Shown here: positions 24,378 to 33,474 of the stretch, one piece after another
How positions within the stretch are numbered: position 1 is the first letter of the stretch
Layout of the letters: each line of letters begins with the position of its first letter
Source: Streptomyces sp. NRRL S-244
GTDB taxonomy: Bacteria > Actinomycetota > Actinomycetes > Streptomycetales > Streptomycetaceae
NCBI RefSeq assembly: GCF_000717915.1
Contig: NZ_JOCX01000001.1
Coordinates: forward strand, 310,001-374,000
Reading direction: 5' to 3'
Length of the DNA: 64,000 nt
Made by a program: the position numbers and the translations under genes
The notes under the pieces: generated by a model
Told to the model about the DNA's origin: nothing
The model's database searches: none
Seen by the model: only the letters and a program-made list of their open reading frames with translations

Positions 24378-26408
24378 ATGGAAGAGCCGCGTCGCCTCGG
24401 CGGCCGGTACGAGCTGAGCCACGTGCTCGGCCGCGGTGGCATGGCCGAGGTCTACCTCGCCCACGACACCCGGCTCGGCCGTACCGTCGCCGTCAAGACC
24501 CTGCGCGCCGACCTCGCCCGCGACCCGTCCTTTCAGGCCCGGTTCCGGCGCGAGGCCCAGTCGGCCGCTTCGCTCAACCACCCGGCGATCGTCGCGGTCT
24601 ACGACACCGGCGAGGACTACGTCGACAACATCTCCATCCCGTACATCGTGATGGAGTACGTCGACGGCTCCACCCTGCGCGAGCTCCTGCACTCCGGCCG
24701 CAAGCTGCTGCCCGAGCGCACCCTGGAAATGACCATCGGCATCCTCCAGGCCCTCGAGTACTCGCACCGCGCCGGCATCGTGCACCGTGACATCAAGCCC
24801 GCCAACGTGATGCTCACCCGCACCGGCCAGGTCAAGGTCATGGACTTCGGCATCGCCCGCGCCATGGGCGACTCCGGCATGACCATGACGCAGACCGCGG
24901 CCGTCATCGGCACCGCCCAGTACCTCTCCCCGGAGCAGGCCAAGGGCGAGCAGGTCGACGCGCGCTCCGACCTCTACTCCGCGGGCTGCCTGCTGTACGA
25001 ACTCCTGAGCGTCCGGCCGCCGTTCATCGGCGACTCCCCGGTCGCCGTGGCGTACCAGCACGTACGGGAAGAACCGCAGCCTCCGTCGAACTTCGACCCC
25101 GAGATCACGCCCGAGATGGACGCGATCGTGTTGAAGGCGCTGGTCAAGGACCCCGACTACCGCTACCAGTCCGCCGACGAGATGCGCGCCGACATCGAGG
25201 CCTGCCTCGACGGCCAGCCCGTCGCGGCCGCCGTGGCCATGGGCGCGCCCGGCTACGGCTACCCCGACCAGGGCCACGGCTACGGTCACCAGGGCTACGA
25301 CCAGCCCACCACCGCCCTGCGCACGGCCGACGCCGGCCAGACCTCGATGCTCCCGCCGATGCCCCCGGGCGACGGCGGATACGGGTACGGGGACCAGGGC
25401 CAGGGCGGCTACGACCAGGGCGGCCACGGCCGGCGCCCGCAGAAGAAGAGCAAGGCCTCGACGATCCTGCTGGTCACGGCCGGCATCCTCGTCCTGGTCG
25501 GCGCGATCCTCATCGGGCGCTCCCTCTTCAGCGGCGGCGCCGACAACCGGCCCAACGTGCCCAAGCTCATCGGCCAGACCTTCGAGCAGGCCCAGAAGAC
25601 CGGCGACAACGTCGGCCTCAAGGTCGAGAAGGAAGCCGATCAGCCCTGCGACAACCAGCCCAAGGGCAACATCTGCGAGCAGAACCCGGCGCCCGACGAG
25701 AAGGTCGACAAGGGCTCCACGATCAAGGTCAAGGTCTCCTCTGGCGCGCCGGACGTGGCCGTGCCCGACGTCCTCAACGTGAAGTTCGAGGACGCGGAGA
25801 AGGCGCTCAAGGACAAGGGCTTCGCGGTCGAGAAGAAGACCCAGGAGTCCGACCGGACCGCCGGCACCGTCCTGGACCAGACCCCCAAGAGCGGCGCGAA
25901 GGCCCAGAAGGGCTCGACCGTCACGGTGACCGTCGCCAAGGAACAGGCGAAGGCCGAGATGCCGGACCTCCTCGGGAAGACCCGGGAGCAGGCGATCAAG
26001 GCGCTGAACGACGCCAAGCTCAAGCTCGGCAGCCAGACGGAGGTCGACTCCCCCGGCGCCGCGCCGAAGACGATCGTCCAGCAGCAGTACCAGCCGGGCG
26101 AGCAGCTCGCGGTGGGCACGACGGTCAACGTCCAGATCGCCAAGGCCTCGCAGCAGACCCAGGTCCCGCAGCTGATCACCAAGACCGTGGCCCAGGCCAA
26201 GGCGGACCTCGCGAGCCGGGGCCTGAGCCTCCAGGTCATCGCGGGCCCGACGGACGACCGGGCGATCGTCATGATCACCGACCCGCCGGCCGGCACCCCG
26301 GTCGAAGCGGGCCGGGTCATCAACGTCCAGACGGTGGCCGGCCAGCAGAACGGCGGCAACAACAACGGCGGCGGCCTCTTCGACGGCCTGACGGGCGGCC
26401 GGAGCTAG
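24378..26408 (+). CDS. pknB: PASTA-domain Ser/Thr protein kinase PknB
   Basis: Transmembrane kinase of 676 residues. Kinase domain residues 10-275: glycine loop GRGGMAEV, ATP-lysine K40, catalytic loop HRDIKPAN (D138), DFG at 156 and a Thr-rich activation loop (MTMTQTAAVIGTAQYLSPEQ). A Gly/Tyr/Gln linker, one membrane helix near residue 360 and four PASTA repeats (first VPKLIGQTFEQAQ, last VPQLITKTVAQAK) follow. PASTA domains bind muropeptide or lipid II. The four-repeat arrangement equals that of PknB in other actinobacteria. The ATG at 24378 begins directly before the conserved RYELSHVLGRG region. A 20-bp hairpin terminates it. Confidence 0.95.
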   Translation: MEEPRRLGGRYELSHVLGRGGMAEVYLAHDTRLGRTVAVKTLRADLARDPSFQARFRREAQSAASLNHPAIVAVYDTGEDYVDNISIPYIVMEYVDGSTLRELLHSGRKLLPERTLEMTIGILQALEYSHRAGIVHRDIKPANVMLTRTGQVKVMDFGIARAMGDSGMTMTQTAAVIGTAQYLSPEQAKGEQVDARSDLYSAGCLLYELLSVRPPFIGDSPVAVAYQHVREEPQPPSNFDPEITPEMDAIVLKALVKDPDYRYQSADEMRADIEACLDGQPVAAAVAMGAPGYGYPDQGHGYGHQGYDQPTTALRTADAGQTSMLPPMPPGDGGYGYGDQGQGGYDQGGHGRRPQKKSKASTILLVTAGILVLVGAILIGRSLFSGGADNRPNVPKLIGQTFEQAQKTGDNVGLKVEKEADQPCDNQPKGNICEQNPAPDEKVDKGSTIKVKVSSGAPDVAVPDVLNVKFEDAEKALKDKGFAVEKKTQESDRTAGTVLDQTPKSGAKAQKGSTVTVTVAKEQAKAEMPDLLGKTREQAIKALNDAKLKLGSQTEVDSPGAAPKTIVQQQYQPGEQLAVGTTVNVQIAKASQQTQVPQLITKTVAQAKADLASRGLSLQVIAGPTDDRAIVMITDPPAGTPVEAGRVINVQTVAGQQNGGNNNGGGLFDGLTGGRS

Positions 26409-26428
26409 TCGGCCCCTTTCCCCGCAGA

Positions 26429-26486
26429 GATACGGGAAAGCCCCTGTGGGCGGCCTCAGAGCCGCGCACAGGGGCTTTCCCGTATC
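26429..26486. terminator. Bidirectional terminator between pknB and sortase
   Basis: A perfect 20-bp stem (arms 26429-26448 and 26467-26486) carries a further CGGC/GCCG pairing inside its loop. It serves the convergent pknB and srtE genes. Just beyond it, at about 26511-26540, CCGTTCCAG-like 9-bp units are repeated four times next to the sortase stop. Confidence 0.88.
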
Positions 26487-26554
26487 ACCCGTCCCAGCCG
26501 TATCGCCGTTCCAGCCGTTCCAGCCGTTCCAGCCGTCTCAGCGCATCGGCAGCA

Positions 26555-27271
26555 TCAGCGCAGTTCCGCCGGGAGCGTGCGCTGTGCGTCCACCTTCTCC
26601 GTGCGCACCAGCTCGCCCCACACGATGTAGCGGAACTTCGACGTGTACACCGGTGTGCAGGTCGTCAGCGTGATGAAGCGGCCCGGCGCCGTCCGGCCCG
26701 ACTCCTTCGGGACCGCGGAGATCACGTCCACGTTGTACTTCGACGTCTGGCGCAGTTCCGCGAAGACCTTGTACACGTACCAGGTGTCGCGCGTCTCGAA
26801 GACGACCGCGTCGCCGTTCTTCACCTTGTCGATGTTGTGGAACTTCGCGCCGTGCCCGTCCCGGTGCGCCGCCAGGGCGAAGTTCCCCGACGCCTCCGAC
26901 GGCAGGGCCGCCTTCACCGGGTCCGTGTAGTACCCGGCCACGCCGTCGTCGAGGACGTCCGGCGCCGTGCCCCGCTTGACCAGGACCTCGCCGTTCTTCA
27001 TCGCCGGTACGTGCAGGAAACCGATGCCGTCCCCGGTGTCCAGCGCCCCCGGCGCCGCGGCCCCGTTCGCCCCCGGGGCGGTCTGCCACTGGTGGCGGAT
27101 CTCGTTGCCGCGCGCCGACGCCTGCCGGTCCGCGAGCACGTTCGTCCACCACAGCGAGTACGCGACGAACAGGCCGAGGACGAGGCCGACGGTGATCAGG
27201 AACTCGCCCAGCAGGCTCAGGAACCCGGCGAGCACACTGCGGCTCGGGGGCGGCGACGCGGCACGTGACAC
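26555..27271 (-). CDS. srtE2: Class E sortase
   Basis: Membrane-anchored cysteine transpeptidase of 238 residues that attaches secreted proteins (in Streptomyces LAXTG chaplins) to peptidoglycan. A single N-terminal membrane helix (LLGEFLITVGLVLGLFVAYS) precedes the sortase barrel. The catalytic His is in AAHRDGHG, Cys in TLTTCTP and Arg in SKFRYIVW. The GTG at 27271 is preferred (AAGGA ten bases upstream); a longer frame starting at 27313 overlaps the upstream gene. The srtE2 label rests on position next to pknB and is tentative. Confidence 0.85.
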   Translation of the reverse strand: MSRAASPPPSRSVLAGFLSLLGEFLITVGLVLGLFVAYSLWWTNVLADRQASARGNEIRHQWQTAPGANGAAAPGALDTGDGIGFLHVPAMKNGEVLVKRGTAPDVLDDGVAGYYTDPVKAALPSEASGNFALAAHRDGHGAKFHNIDKVKNGDAVVFETRDTWYVYKVFAELRQTSKYNVDVISAVPKESGRTAPGRFITLTTCTPVYTSKFRYIVWGELVRTEKVDAQRTLPAELR

Positions 27272-27284
27272 TGCTTGTTCGTCC

Positions 27285-28100
27285 TTACGGGCTGGCCAGC
27301 GCGGGCGGAGCACCCTGGCTGCGGGGGCGTTCGTCGGTCATCCTGCCCCATACGATCATCCGGTAGGTGCTCGTGAACTCGGGGGTGCAGGTCGTCAGCG
27401 TGATGTACCGGCCCGGGGCGGTGAAGCCCGAGCCCTCCGGCACCGGTTTGATCACCGAGACGTTCGTCGGCGGGGTCTGCGCCAGCGACGAGGTGATCTC
27501 GTACGTGTAGTACGCGTCCCGCGTCTCGACCACGACCGGGTCCCCCGGCACCAGCCGGTTGATGAAGCGGAACGGTTCGCCATGGGTGTTGCGGTGGCCC
27601 GCCAGCGCGAAATTGCCCTGCTTGTCGGCCGGCATCGCCGTCTTGAGCGCGCCGTCCCCGTAGTGCCCGACCATCCCCTTGTCGAGCACCTTCGGCTTGC
27701 TGACCCCCTCCGCCACCGGCACCTTCACGTCCAGTTTCGGGATGTGGAGGATCGCGAAGCCCTCCCCCGGCTCGAACGCCGAGACCTGCGGCGCGGCGGC
27801 CCCGCCGGGGTCGCGTTCCCAGTTCTTCTGCAGCGAGCCGGCGGCCCCGTTCGCCGTCCGCTCCGCCAGCACGTTCGTGTACCAGAGCTGGTAGGCGACG
27901 AACAGCAGCATCACCACGCCCAGCGTGATGAACAGCTCCCCGGCGAGGCGGCTCGCGACGACCACCGGGCCGCCCGACGCGGGCCGCCTGCGCCGACGGC
28001 CCCCGCTGCTGCGCCTGCGCGTGCGCTTCGCGGCCTCCTGAGCTGCCCTGCGCCGCGCGGCCCGGCCCTCCGTGGGCGCGGACGGCGCGACCGCGGTCAC
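27285..28100 (-). CDS. srtE1: Class E sortase
   Basis: Second sortase, 271 residues. A strongly basic N-terminal tail ([18 protein letters not shown]) lies in the cytoplasm, followed by one membrane helix (LAGELFITLGVVMLLFVAYQ). The catalytic residues are in ALAGHRNTHG, TLTTCTPEF and STYRMIVWG. The GTG at 28100 overlaps the pabA stop (GTGA). Its stop is 13 bp before the start of the next sortase, so the two are co-transcribed. The srtE1 label is by gene order only. Confidence 0.85.
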   Translation of the reverse strand: MTAVAPSAPTEGRAARRRAAQEAAKRTRRRSSGGRRRRRPASGGPVVVASRLAGELFITLGVVMLLFVAYQLWYTNVLAERTANGAAGSLQKNWERDPGGAAAPQVSAFEPGEGFAILHIPKLDVKVPVAEGVSKPKVLDKGMVGHYGDGALKTAMPADKQGNFALAGHRNTHGEPFRFINRLVPGDPVVVETRDAYYTYEITSSLAQTPPTNVSVIKPVPEGSGFTAPGRYITLTTCTPEFTSTYRMIVWGRMTDERPRSQGAPPALASP

Positions 28101-28735
28101 GCGACGGCCTTGCCCACCACCGGGGCCAGCCCCACCGAGCGCTCGACGGCCCCCGCGTCCCCGCAGCGCACCAGCCAGTTCGCGAGCATCCGGTGGCCCC
28201 ACTCGGTCAGCACCGACTCGGGGTGGAACTGCACGCCCTCGACGTCGTGCTCCCGGTGCCGCAGCCCCATGATGATCCCGTCCTCGGTGCGCGCGGTGAC
28301 CTCCAGCACGTCCGGCAGGGACCCCGGCTCGGCCGCGAGCGAGTGGTAGCGGGTCGCGGTGAACGGCGACGGCAGCCCCGCGAAGACGCCGAGCCCGTCG
28401 TGCACCACCGGCGAGGTCTTCCCGTGCAGCAGCTCGGGAGCGCGGTCCACGACGCCGCCGTACGCCACGGCCATGGACTGCATGCCGAGGCACACGCCGA
28501 AGACCGGGACACCGGTGTCGGCGCAGTGGCGGACCATGTCGACGCAGACGCCCGCCTGCTCCGGCGTGCCCGGTCCGGGGGACAGCAGCACGCCGTCGAA
28601 GCCGTCCTGCGCGTGGGCGAGTTCGACCTCGTCGTTGCGCAGCACCTCGCACTCCGCGCCGAGCTGGTACAGGTACTGGACCAGGTTGAAGACAAAGCTG
28701 TCGTAGTTGTCGACAACCAGAATGCGCGCGCTCAC
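28097..28735 (-). CDS. pabA: Aminodeoxychorismate/anthranilate synthase glutamine amidotransferase
   Basis: Class I glutamine amidotransferase of 212 residues supplying ammonia for 4-amino-4-deoxychorismate (folate) or anthranilate (tryptophan). The triad is complete: nucleophile Cys in FGVCLGMQSMAVAYGG, and His and Glu in GVQFHPESVLTE. The oxyanion strand LLSPGPGTP is also present. Sequence alone does not separate PabA from TrpG; no synthase component I is nearby. The GTG at 28735 overlaps the stop of a small upstream gene and the stop overlaps the sortase start, so it is embedded in a sortase operon. Confidence 0.88.
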   Translation of the reverse strand: MSARILVVDNYDSFVFNLVQYLYQLGAECEVLRNDEVELAHAQDGFDGVLLSPGPGTPEQAGVCVDMVRHCADTGVPVFGVCLGMQSMAVAYGGVVDRAPELLHGKTSPVVHDGLGVFAGLPSPFTATRYHSLAAEPGSLPDVLEVTARTEDGIIMGLRHREHDVEGVQFHPESVLTEWGHRMLANWLVRCGDAGAVERSVGLAPVVGKAVA

Positions 28736-28908
28736 GGAGTGGCTCCCGATCCCTCGTCCACCGTTACGTCGTTGAACGGGAGGAGCGGCTCGGCCCACGG
28801 GAAGACGTACTGGAAGAGCACGAAGACCACTCCGAGGACCAGTACGAGAGAGATCAGCGCGCGAACCCACGCGTTGCCCGGCAGATGCCGCCAGATCCAG
28901 CCGTACAT
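28732..28908 (-). CDS. Small single-pass membrane protein, 58 residues
   Basis: Short gene read directly from the sequence: MYGWIWRHLPGNAWVRALIS, then a hydrophobic helix (LVLVLGVVFVLFQYVFP) and an acidic tail ending GSGATP. Its stop overlaps the pabA GTG as GTGA, and the coding pattern continues the operon, which supports it being real. Small membrane proteins occur at this position in other actinobacteria, but the function is unknown. Confidence 0.7.
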   Translation of the reverse strand: MYGWIWRHLPGNAWVRALISLVLVLGVVFVLFQYVFPWAEPLLPFNDVTVDEGSGATP

Positions 28909-28997
28909 GCCGTCTGTTTCCTATCCGTCCACGATCGACCACCGCACCGCGGGGGCGGTACGCCAACAGACTAAAGGCACCGGCCCGGCCGGGTGGG

Positions 28998-29786
28998 TCA
29001 GCTCGGCAAACCCTCCGGCCGGCCCTGGGCGACCGTGCGGGTCTGGGTCAGCTCCGCCCAGACGACCAGCCTGTGGCTGTGGCCCCACTCCGGATCGCAG
29101 GTCGTGAGCGTCAGGTACCGCCCGGGCCCGGTGAAGGGCGACCGGCGCGGCACCGGGTCGACCACCCCGATGTCGGTGGGCACGGTCCGCAGCGGCCCGC
29201 CGCGGACCGTGTACGTGTACCAGGTGGTCGCGTCCTTGAGGATCACGGCGTCCCCGGGGCGCAGCTCGGGGAAGTCCTTGAAGGGGTCGCCGTACGTCCG
29301 GCGGTGGCCCGCGACGGAGAAGTTCCCGATGCCGCCGAGGCGGGCGGTGCCCGCGTAGTGGCCGAGGCCCTTCTTGAGCAGCTCGGTGCCGGTGCCCTCC
29401 AGGACCGGTTTGTTCCAGTCCGGGCCGAAGCGCGGGACGTACATCTCGGCGAAGGCCCGGCCCGCCGGATATCCGGGCTGCTCCGGCTGCTCCTGCTCCG
29501 GCGGCGCGGGCCGCGGGGTGGCGGCGGGCGCCGGCGTCTGCTCCTGCGGGGTGGCGGCGGGCGCGGCGGCCGGGGCCCCGGCCGAGGCCCAGCCGTCGCG
29601 CATCCGGGCCATCTCCCCGTCCATGGCCCGGTCGGCCTTGACCCCGGTCCACAGCAGGACGTACGCCACGAACAGCACGATCAGCGTGCCTGCCGTCAGG
29701 CACACCTCGCTGAACGTCCGCACCACCAGGCGCAGCACGGCGTCACGGCGTACTGCTCGCGGAGGTGGCGTCCAGCGGCTTCGCAT
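28998..29786 (-). CDS. Class E sortase (third copy)
   Basis: Third sortase-family protein, 262 residues. An N-terminal membrane helix (LTAGTLIVLFVAYVLLWTG) is followed by an Ala/Pro/Gln-rich stalk of about 50 residues and a sortase barrel. Catalytic residues appear intact: His in VAGHRRTYGD, Cys in TLTTCDPEWG and Arg in HSHRLVVW. The residue after Cys is Asp rather than Thr as in the other two, and the stalk is unique to this copy, so substrate choice may differ. The start at 29786 overlaps the DUF881 gene by 44 bp; a GTG at 29753 would shorten the overlap. Confidence 0.8.
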   Translation of the reverse strand: MRSRWTPPPRAVRRDAVLRLVVRTFSEVCLTAGTLIVLFVAYVLLWTGVKADRAMDGEMARMRDGWASAGAPAAAPAATPQEQTPAPAATPRPAPPEQEQPEQPGYPAGRAFAEMYVPRFGPDWNKPVLEGTGTELLKKGLGHYAGTARLGGIGNFSVAGHRRTYGDPFKDFPELRPGDAVILKDATTWYTYTVRGGPLRTVPTDIGVVDPVPRRSPFTGPGRYLTLTTCDPEWGHSHRLVVWAELTQTRTVAQGRPEGLPS

Positions 29787-30531
29787 AGTGGAGGTCCACT
29801 GTGCCGGAGTAGCCGGGGAGTGTCAGCTCCCTGTGCTCGTCCACTTTCCAGCCCAGCCCGTACGCCGACACGTACATCTGGTAGTTCTGCAGGGCCGGGG
29901 AGGCGGCGAGCGCCTTGCGCAGCGCGGCCGGGTCCCCGACGGCGCTCACCTTGTACGGCGGCGAGTAGACGCGGCCCTGGAGGATCAGCGTGTTGCCGAC
30001 GCAGCGCACCGCACTGGTGGAGATCAGCCGCTGGTCCATGACCTGGATGCCCTCGGCGCCGCCCTGCCACAGAGCGTTCACCACGGCCTGGAGGTCCTGC
30101 TGGTGGATCACCAGGTCGTTGGGCTGCGGCTCGGGCACGTTGGGGATGCGGGCGGTGGCGTTCGGCGGGGCGTCGTTCAGGGTGACCGTGAGCCCCTTGC
30201 CGGACAGCGGTTCGGTGCCCGAGGCGACCCGCAGGGCGGCCAGTTTCGCGTCCTCGGCCTTGGTGCTGCCGTCGTCGCGGTCGGCGAGGGTGTCCACCCG
30301 GCCGCGGACGGCCGCGGTGCTCTGTTCGAGCAGCGCGTTGTTCTGGCTGCGCTCGTGGATGAGGTCCGAGAGCTTCAGGAGTGAAGCGTCCGTCCGGATG
30401 TTCGTACCCTTGGAGGTGTTGAAACTGGTGACGAAGATGAGACCGGCCAGGGCGAAAACGGCGGCCGTCAGCAGCCGGACCGGTCTGGCCCGGCGACGGG
30501 GACCCGCGGAGGAGTCGTCGGAATTGCTCAA
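29743..30531 (-). CDS. DUF881 family protein
   Basis: Extracytoplasmic protein of about 262 residues, anchored by one N-terminal membrane helix (LLTAAVFALAGLIFVTSF). A coiled-coil stretch (LLKLSDLIHERSQNNALLEQ) leads into the DUF881 fold (GKGLTVTLNDAP, NDLVIHQQDLQAVVNALWQG). The family is linked to divisome or sporulation genes in Gram-positives, but its activity is unknown. AAGGAG nine bases before a TTG at 30531 favours that start; a GTG at 30555 would add eight residues. It diverges from crgA. Confidence 0.8.
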   Translation of the reverse strand: MSNSDDSSAGPRRRARPVRLLTAAVFALAGLIFVTSFNTSKGTNIRTDASLLKLSDLIHERSQNNALLEQSTAAVRGRVDTLADRDDGSTKAEDAKLAALRVASGTEPLSGKGLTVTLNDAPPNATARIPNVPEPQPNDLVIHQQDLQAVVNALWQGGAEGIQVMDQRLISTSAVRCVGNTLILQGRVYSPPYKVSAVGDPAALRKALAASPALQNYQMYVSAYGLGWKVDEHRELTLPGYSGTVDLHYAKPLDATSASSTP

Positions 30532-30622
30532 CGTACCCTTCTCCTTCAACGCCACAGGTCCACTACGCTAACGGACGCCCGGGGCAGGCAAGGTCCCCAG
30601 CGCATCGACAGGAGAGCCCCTC

Positions 30623-30877
30623 GTGCCGAAGTCACGTATCCGCAAGAAGGACGACTACACGCCGCCGCCGGCGAAGCAGGCGCAGACCATCAGGCTGACC
30701 AACCGCAGCTGGGTCGCCCCGGTCATGCTGGCGTTCTTCCTGATCGGTCTCGCGTGGATCGTCGTCTTCTACGTGACCGAGACCCAGCTGCCGATCGAGG
30801 CACTGGGCAACTGGAACATCGTGGTCGGATTCGGCTTCATCGCGGCGGGATTCGGCGTGTCCACGCAGTGGAAGTAA
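30623..30877 (+). CDS. crgA: Cell division protein CrgA
   Basis: Small membrane protein of 84 residues that coordinates FtsZ-ring assembly and growth during sporulation septation in Streptomyces. A basic N-terminus ([16 protein letters not shown]) is followed by two membrane helices ([20 protein letters not shown] and [15 protein letters not shown]). The GTG at 30623 follows AGGAGAG. It is divergent from the DUF881 and sortase operon, and convergent with the rhomboid gene across a DnaA-box cluster. Confidence 0.93.
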   Translation: MPKSRIRKKDDYTPPPAKQAQTIRLTNRSWVAPVMLAFFLIGLAWIVVFYVTETQLPIEALGNWNIVVGFGFIAAGFGVSTQWK

Positions 30878-30883
30878 CCGGCC

Positions 30884-31024
30884 CCTGATCACGCGCCGGC
30901 AAGCACAGGCGCACCGGGTCCGACAAGCTCTCCCCATGAGTTATCCACAGCGTCATCCACACCTGAGGAAAAGACAGAAGATCTGTGGATAACTCTGTGG
31001 AGTGTTGACGCCGGTGTGATCAGG
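30884..31024. other. Symmetric DnaA-box cluster in a convergent gap
   Basis: Between crgA and the rhomboid gene, whose 3' ends face each other, are two perfect DnaA boxes in inverted orientation: TTATCCACA at 30941-30949 and TGTGGATAA at 30984-30992. Near-matches flank them: TCATCCACA at 30953-30961 and TGTGGAGTG at 30996-31004. The outer 9-bp arms CCTGATCAC (30884-30892) and GTGATCAGG (31016-31024) make the entire region a broken dyad. As no promoter is needed here, a DnaA-titrating or DnaA-loading site is plausible. It lies about 18 kb from oriC. Confidence 0.6.
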
Positions 31025-31895
31025 TGAGTTCGGCCGTACGCACCAGGACCACCGCCGCTGCCAGCAGGAATGCCGCTCCGCAGGTCCCCCACTGGACCAG
31101 CGTGCGCGTCCTGCCGGCGGCCGGTCCCACCATGCCCAGACCGACCAGCAGGCCGGTCACCAGGCCTCCGATGTGGGCCTGCCAGGACACGGACAGGCTG
31201 CCGCCGAAGGGCACGAAGGTCAGCACCAGCATGAGCACGACCATGGTGATGACCGGCCGCATCTCGTAGCGCAGGCGGCGCACCAGCACGACCGTCGCGC
31301 CGAGCAGGCCGAAGATCGCGCCGGAGGCTCCGAGGGTCGGGGTGTTCGGCGCGGTCAGCAGATAGACGAGGGCGCTCCCGCCCAGCCCCGACAGCAGGAA
31401 CACGGCGAGGTACCGGACCCGGCCCAGAGCCGCCTCCAGCGGGCCGCCGATCACCCACAGGGCCAGCATGTTGCCCCCGATGTGCCACCACTCCACATGC
31501 AGGAACACCGAGCTCATCAGCCGGTAGTACTGGCCGGTGGAGACCCCTTCGACGGGGCCGCCGAAGTATTCGACGTACCGCCCGAGCAGCTCCAGCTGGA
31601 CGACGAGCGCCGGCGCGAGCAGACCCACCAGGAACACCGCGGCGTTGATCCCGATGAGGACCTTGGTGACCAGGTGCGGATCGGCGGCGGCCACCCCGCC
31701 CGCGACGGTGCGCGGCGCGTTCGCGGCCGGGCCGTGCCCCGTACCGGAGCCGTCACGGACGCATTCGGGGCACTGGAAGCCGACCGAGGCGCTGATCATG
31801 CACTCGGGGCAGATGGGGCGCTCGCAGCGCGTGCAGCGGATCCCCGTGTCGCGGTCCGGGTGGCGGTAGCAGCCCGGCAGACGGTCGGTGTCCAT
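31020..31895 (-). CDS. Rhomboid-family intramembrane serine protease with N-terminal zinc-finger
   Basis: A 291-residue rhomboid. The N-terminal 50 residues form a cysteine/histidine zinc-ribbon or B-box (CYRHPDRDTGIRCTRCERPI, CPECMISASVGFQCPECV). Six or seven membrane helices follow. The catalytic Ser is in GASGAIFG and the His in SWQAHIGGLVTG. The motif HVEWWHIGGNMLALWVIG marks loop 1 and helix 2. The substrate is unknown. It follows the cyclophilin gene by 127 bp in the same direction. Confidence 0.9.
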   Translation of the reverse strand: MDTDRLPGCYRHPDRDTGIRCTRCERPICPECMISASVGFQCPECVRDGSGTGHGPAANAPRTVAGGVAAADPHLVTKVLIGINAAVFLVGLLAPALVVQLELLGRYVEYFGGPVEGVSTGQYYRLMSSVFLHVEWWHIGGNMLALWVIGGPLEAALGRVRYLAVFLLSGLGGSALVYLLTAPNTPTLGASGAIFGLLGATVVLVRRLRYEMRPVITMVVLMLVLTFVPFGGSLSVSWQAHIGGLVTGLLVGLGMVGPAAGRTRTLVQWGTCGAAFLLAAAVVLVRTAELT

Positions 31896-32022
31896 CGGTC
31901 CCCTCGGTCAGCGGCGGGACAGGCGGTGCGCCCGCCGGTCGTCCGGCTGTGGCCCCATCGGTTGCCACGCATGCTGGACGGACGGGCGGGGCGGAAAGGT
32001 TCCCGGGGCGACGGCTCGGGGG

Positions 32023-32550
<528 letters not shown>

Positions 32551-32724
32551 GGATCTGCCTTCCATAGTCATCACTGTCGGTCCAGATCCTCCCACGGAGC
32601 GCTGCACGGCACAGAAATCCTCCACCCGTATGCCCTGTCACGCATGCCGCCCGACGGTATGGCAGGCATGATCCGACAAAGGGTGGAAAGGTGAACTGTG
32701 TCCGCCACCGAGGAGGAGGATCCT

Positions 32725-33408
32725 GTGACCCGCAAGGACAGCGTGCACCTGGCCGCCGAAAGCGCCAGGGAATCGGCGAGGCACGCAGCGGAAGCGGTGG
32801 CGCCGTACGCGACGGCCGCCAGGGAAGCCGCTGCGCACTACGCGGCCGAGGCGAACGAGCGGCTGGCACCGAAGGTCTCGTACGCGACCGCCGAGGCGGC
32901 CCGGCAGGCGCGCACGGCGTACGACGCCCATCTGCACCCGAGGATGAGGGCGGCCCGCACGCACGTGCCCCCGAACGTGGACCGGGCGGCGACGATGGCC
33001 GTGCACCACACGCGCCGCGCGGCGCGGCAGGCGGCCGACTACACGCAGCCGAGGCTGGAGAGCGCGCTGGCGGCGGCCCAGCCGGTGGCCGAGGAGGCCG
33101 CGTCCCGGTCGACGGCGGCCCTGGCGGCGCTGCGCGGCCAGGTGTCGGCCAAGGAGGTCCAGAAGCTGATCAAGCGTCACGAGCGGCGGTGCCGGGCCGG
33201 CCGGGCGTTCAAGTTCGCGGCCGTGGTCGGCGTAGTGGCCGGTGCCGCGTACCTGGCGTGGCGGTGGTGGGACCAGCAGTCGAACCCGGACTGGCTCGTC
33301 GAGCCGCCGGCCGCCACGGAGCTGTCGCGCGAGCGCGATCAGGCCAGCTTCGACGACGAGCTGGCGGCGAAGGAGCGCGAGGTCTCCAACGGCTCGCCCG
33401 ACGAGTGA
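32725..33408 (+). CDS. DUF5324 family membrane-associated protein
   Basis: Ala-rich helical protein of 227 residues typical of streptomycetes. Residues 1-150 are an amphipathic, repetitive helix region (LAAESARESARHAAEAVAPY, QAADYTQPRLESALAAAQPV), reminiscent of apolipoprotein-like coiled coils. One membrane helix (FAAVVGVVAGAAYLAWRW) and an acidic tail follow. Function unknown. The GTG at 32725 has GAGGAGG upstream; the frame open from 32698 would add nine residues. Confidence 0.72.
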   Translation: MTRKDSVHLAAESARESARHAAEAVAPYATAAREAAAHYAAEANERLAPKVSYATAEAARQARTAYDAHLHPRMRAARTHVPPNVDRAATMAVHHTRRAARQAADYTQPRLESALAAAQPVAEEAASRSTAALAALRGQVSAKEVQKLIKRHERRCRAGRAFKFAAVVGVVAGAAYLAWRWWDQQSNPDWLVEPPAATELSRERDQASFDDELAAKEREVSNGSPDE

Positions 33409-33428
33409 GCCGGCTCTGACCGCATGGG

Positions 33429-33463
33429 GAGAGGGCCCGGATCCGTGGGATCCGGGCCCTCTC
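33429..33463. terminator. Bidirectional terminator
   Basis: A 16-bp perfect stem around a three-base loop, between the convergent DUF5324 and LysM genes, 20 bp past one stop and 11 bp past the other. Confidence 0.88.
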
Positions 33464-33474
33464 GCCGTCTGTGG

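Noticed and set aside
26511..26540. CCGTTCCAG 9-bp tandem units as a functional array
   Set aside because: Only about four imperfect copies after a terminator; probably a simple slippage repeat.
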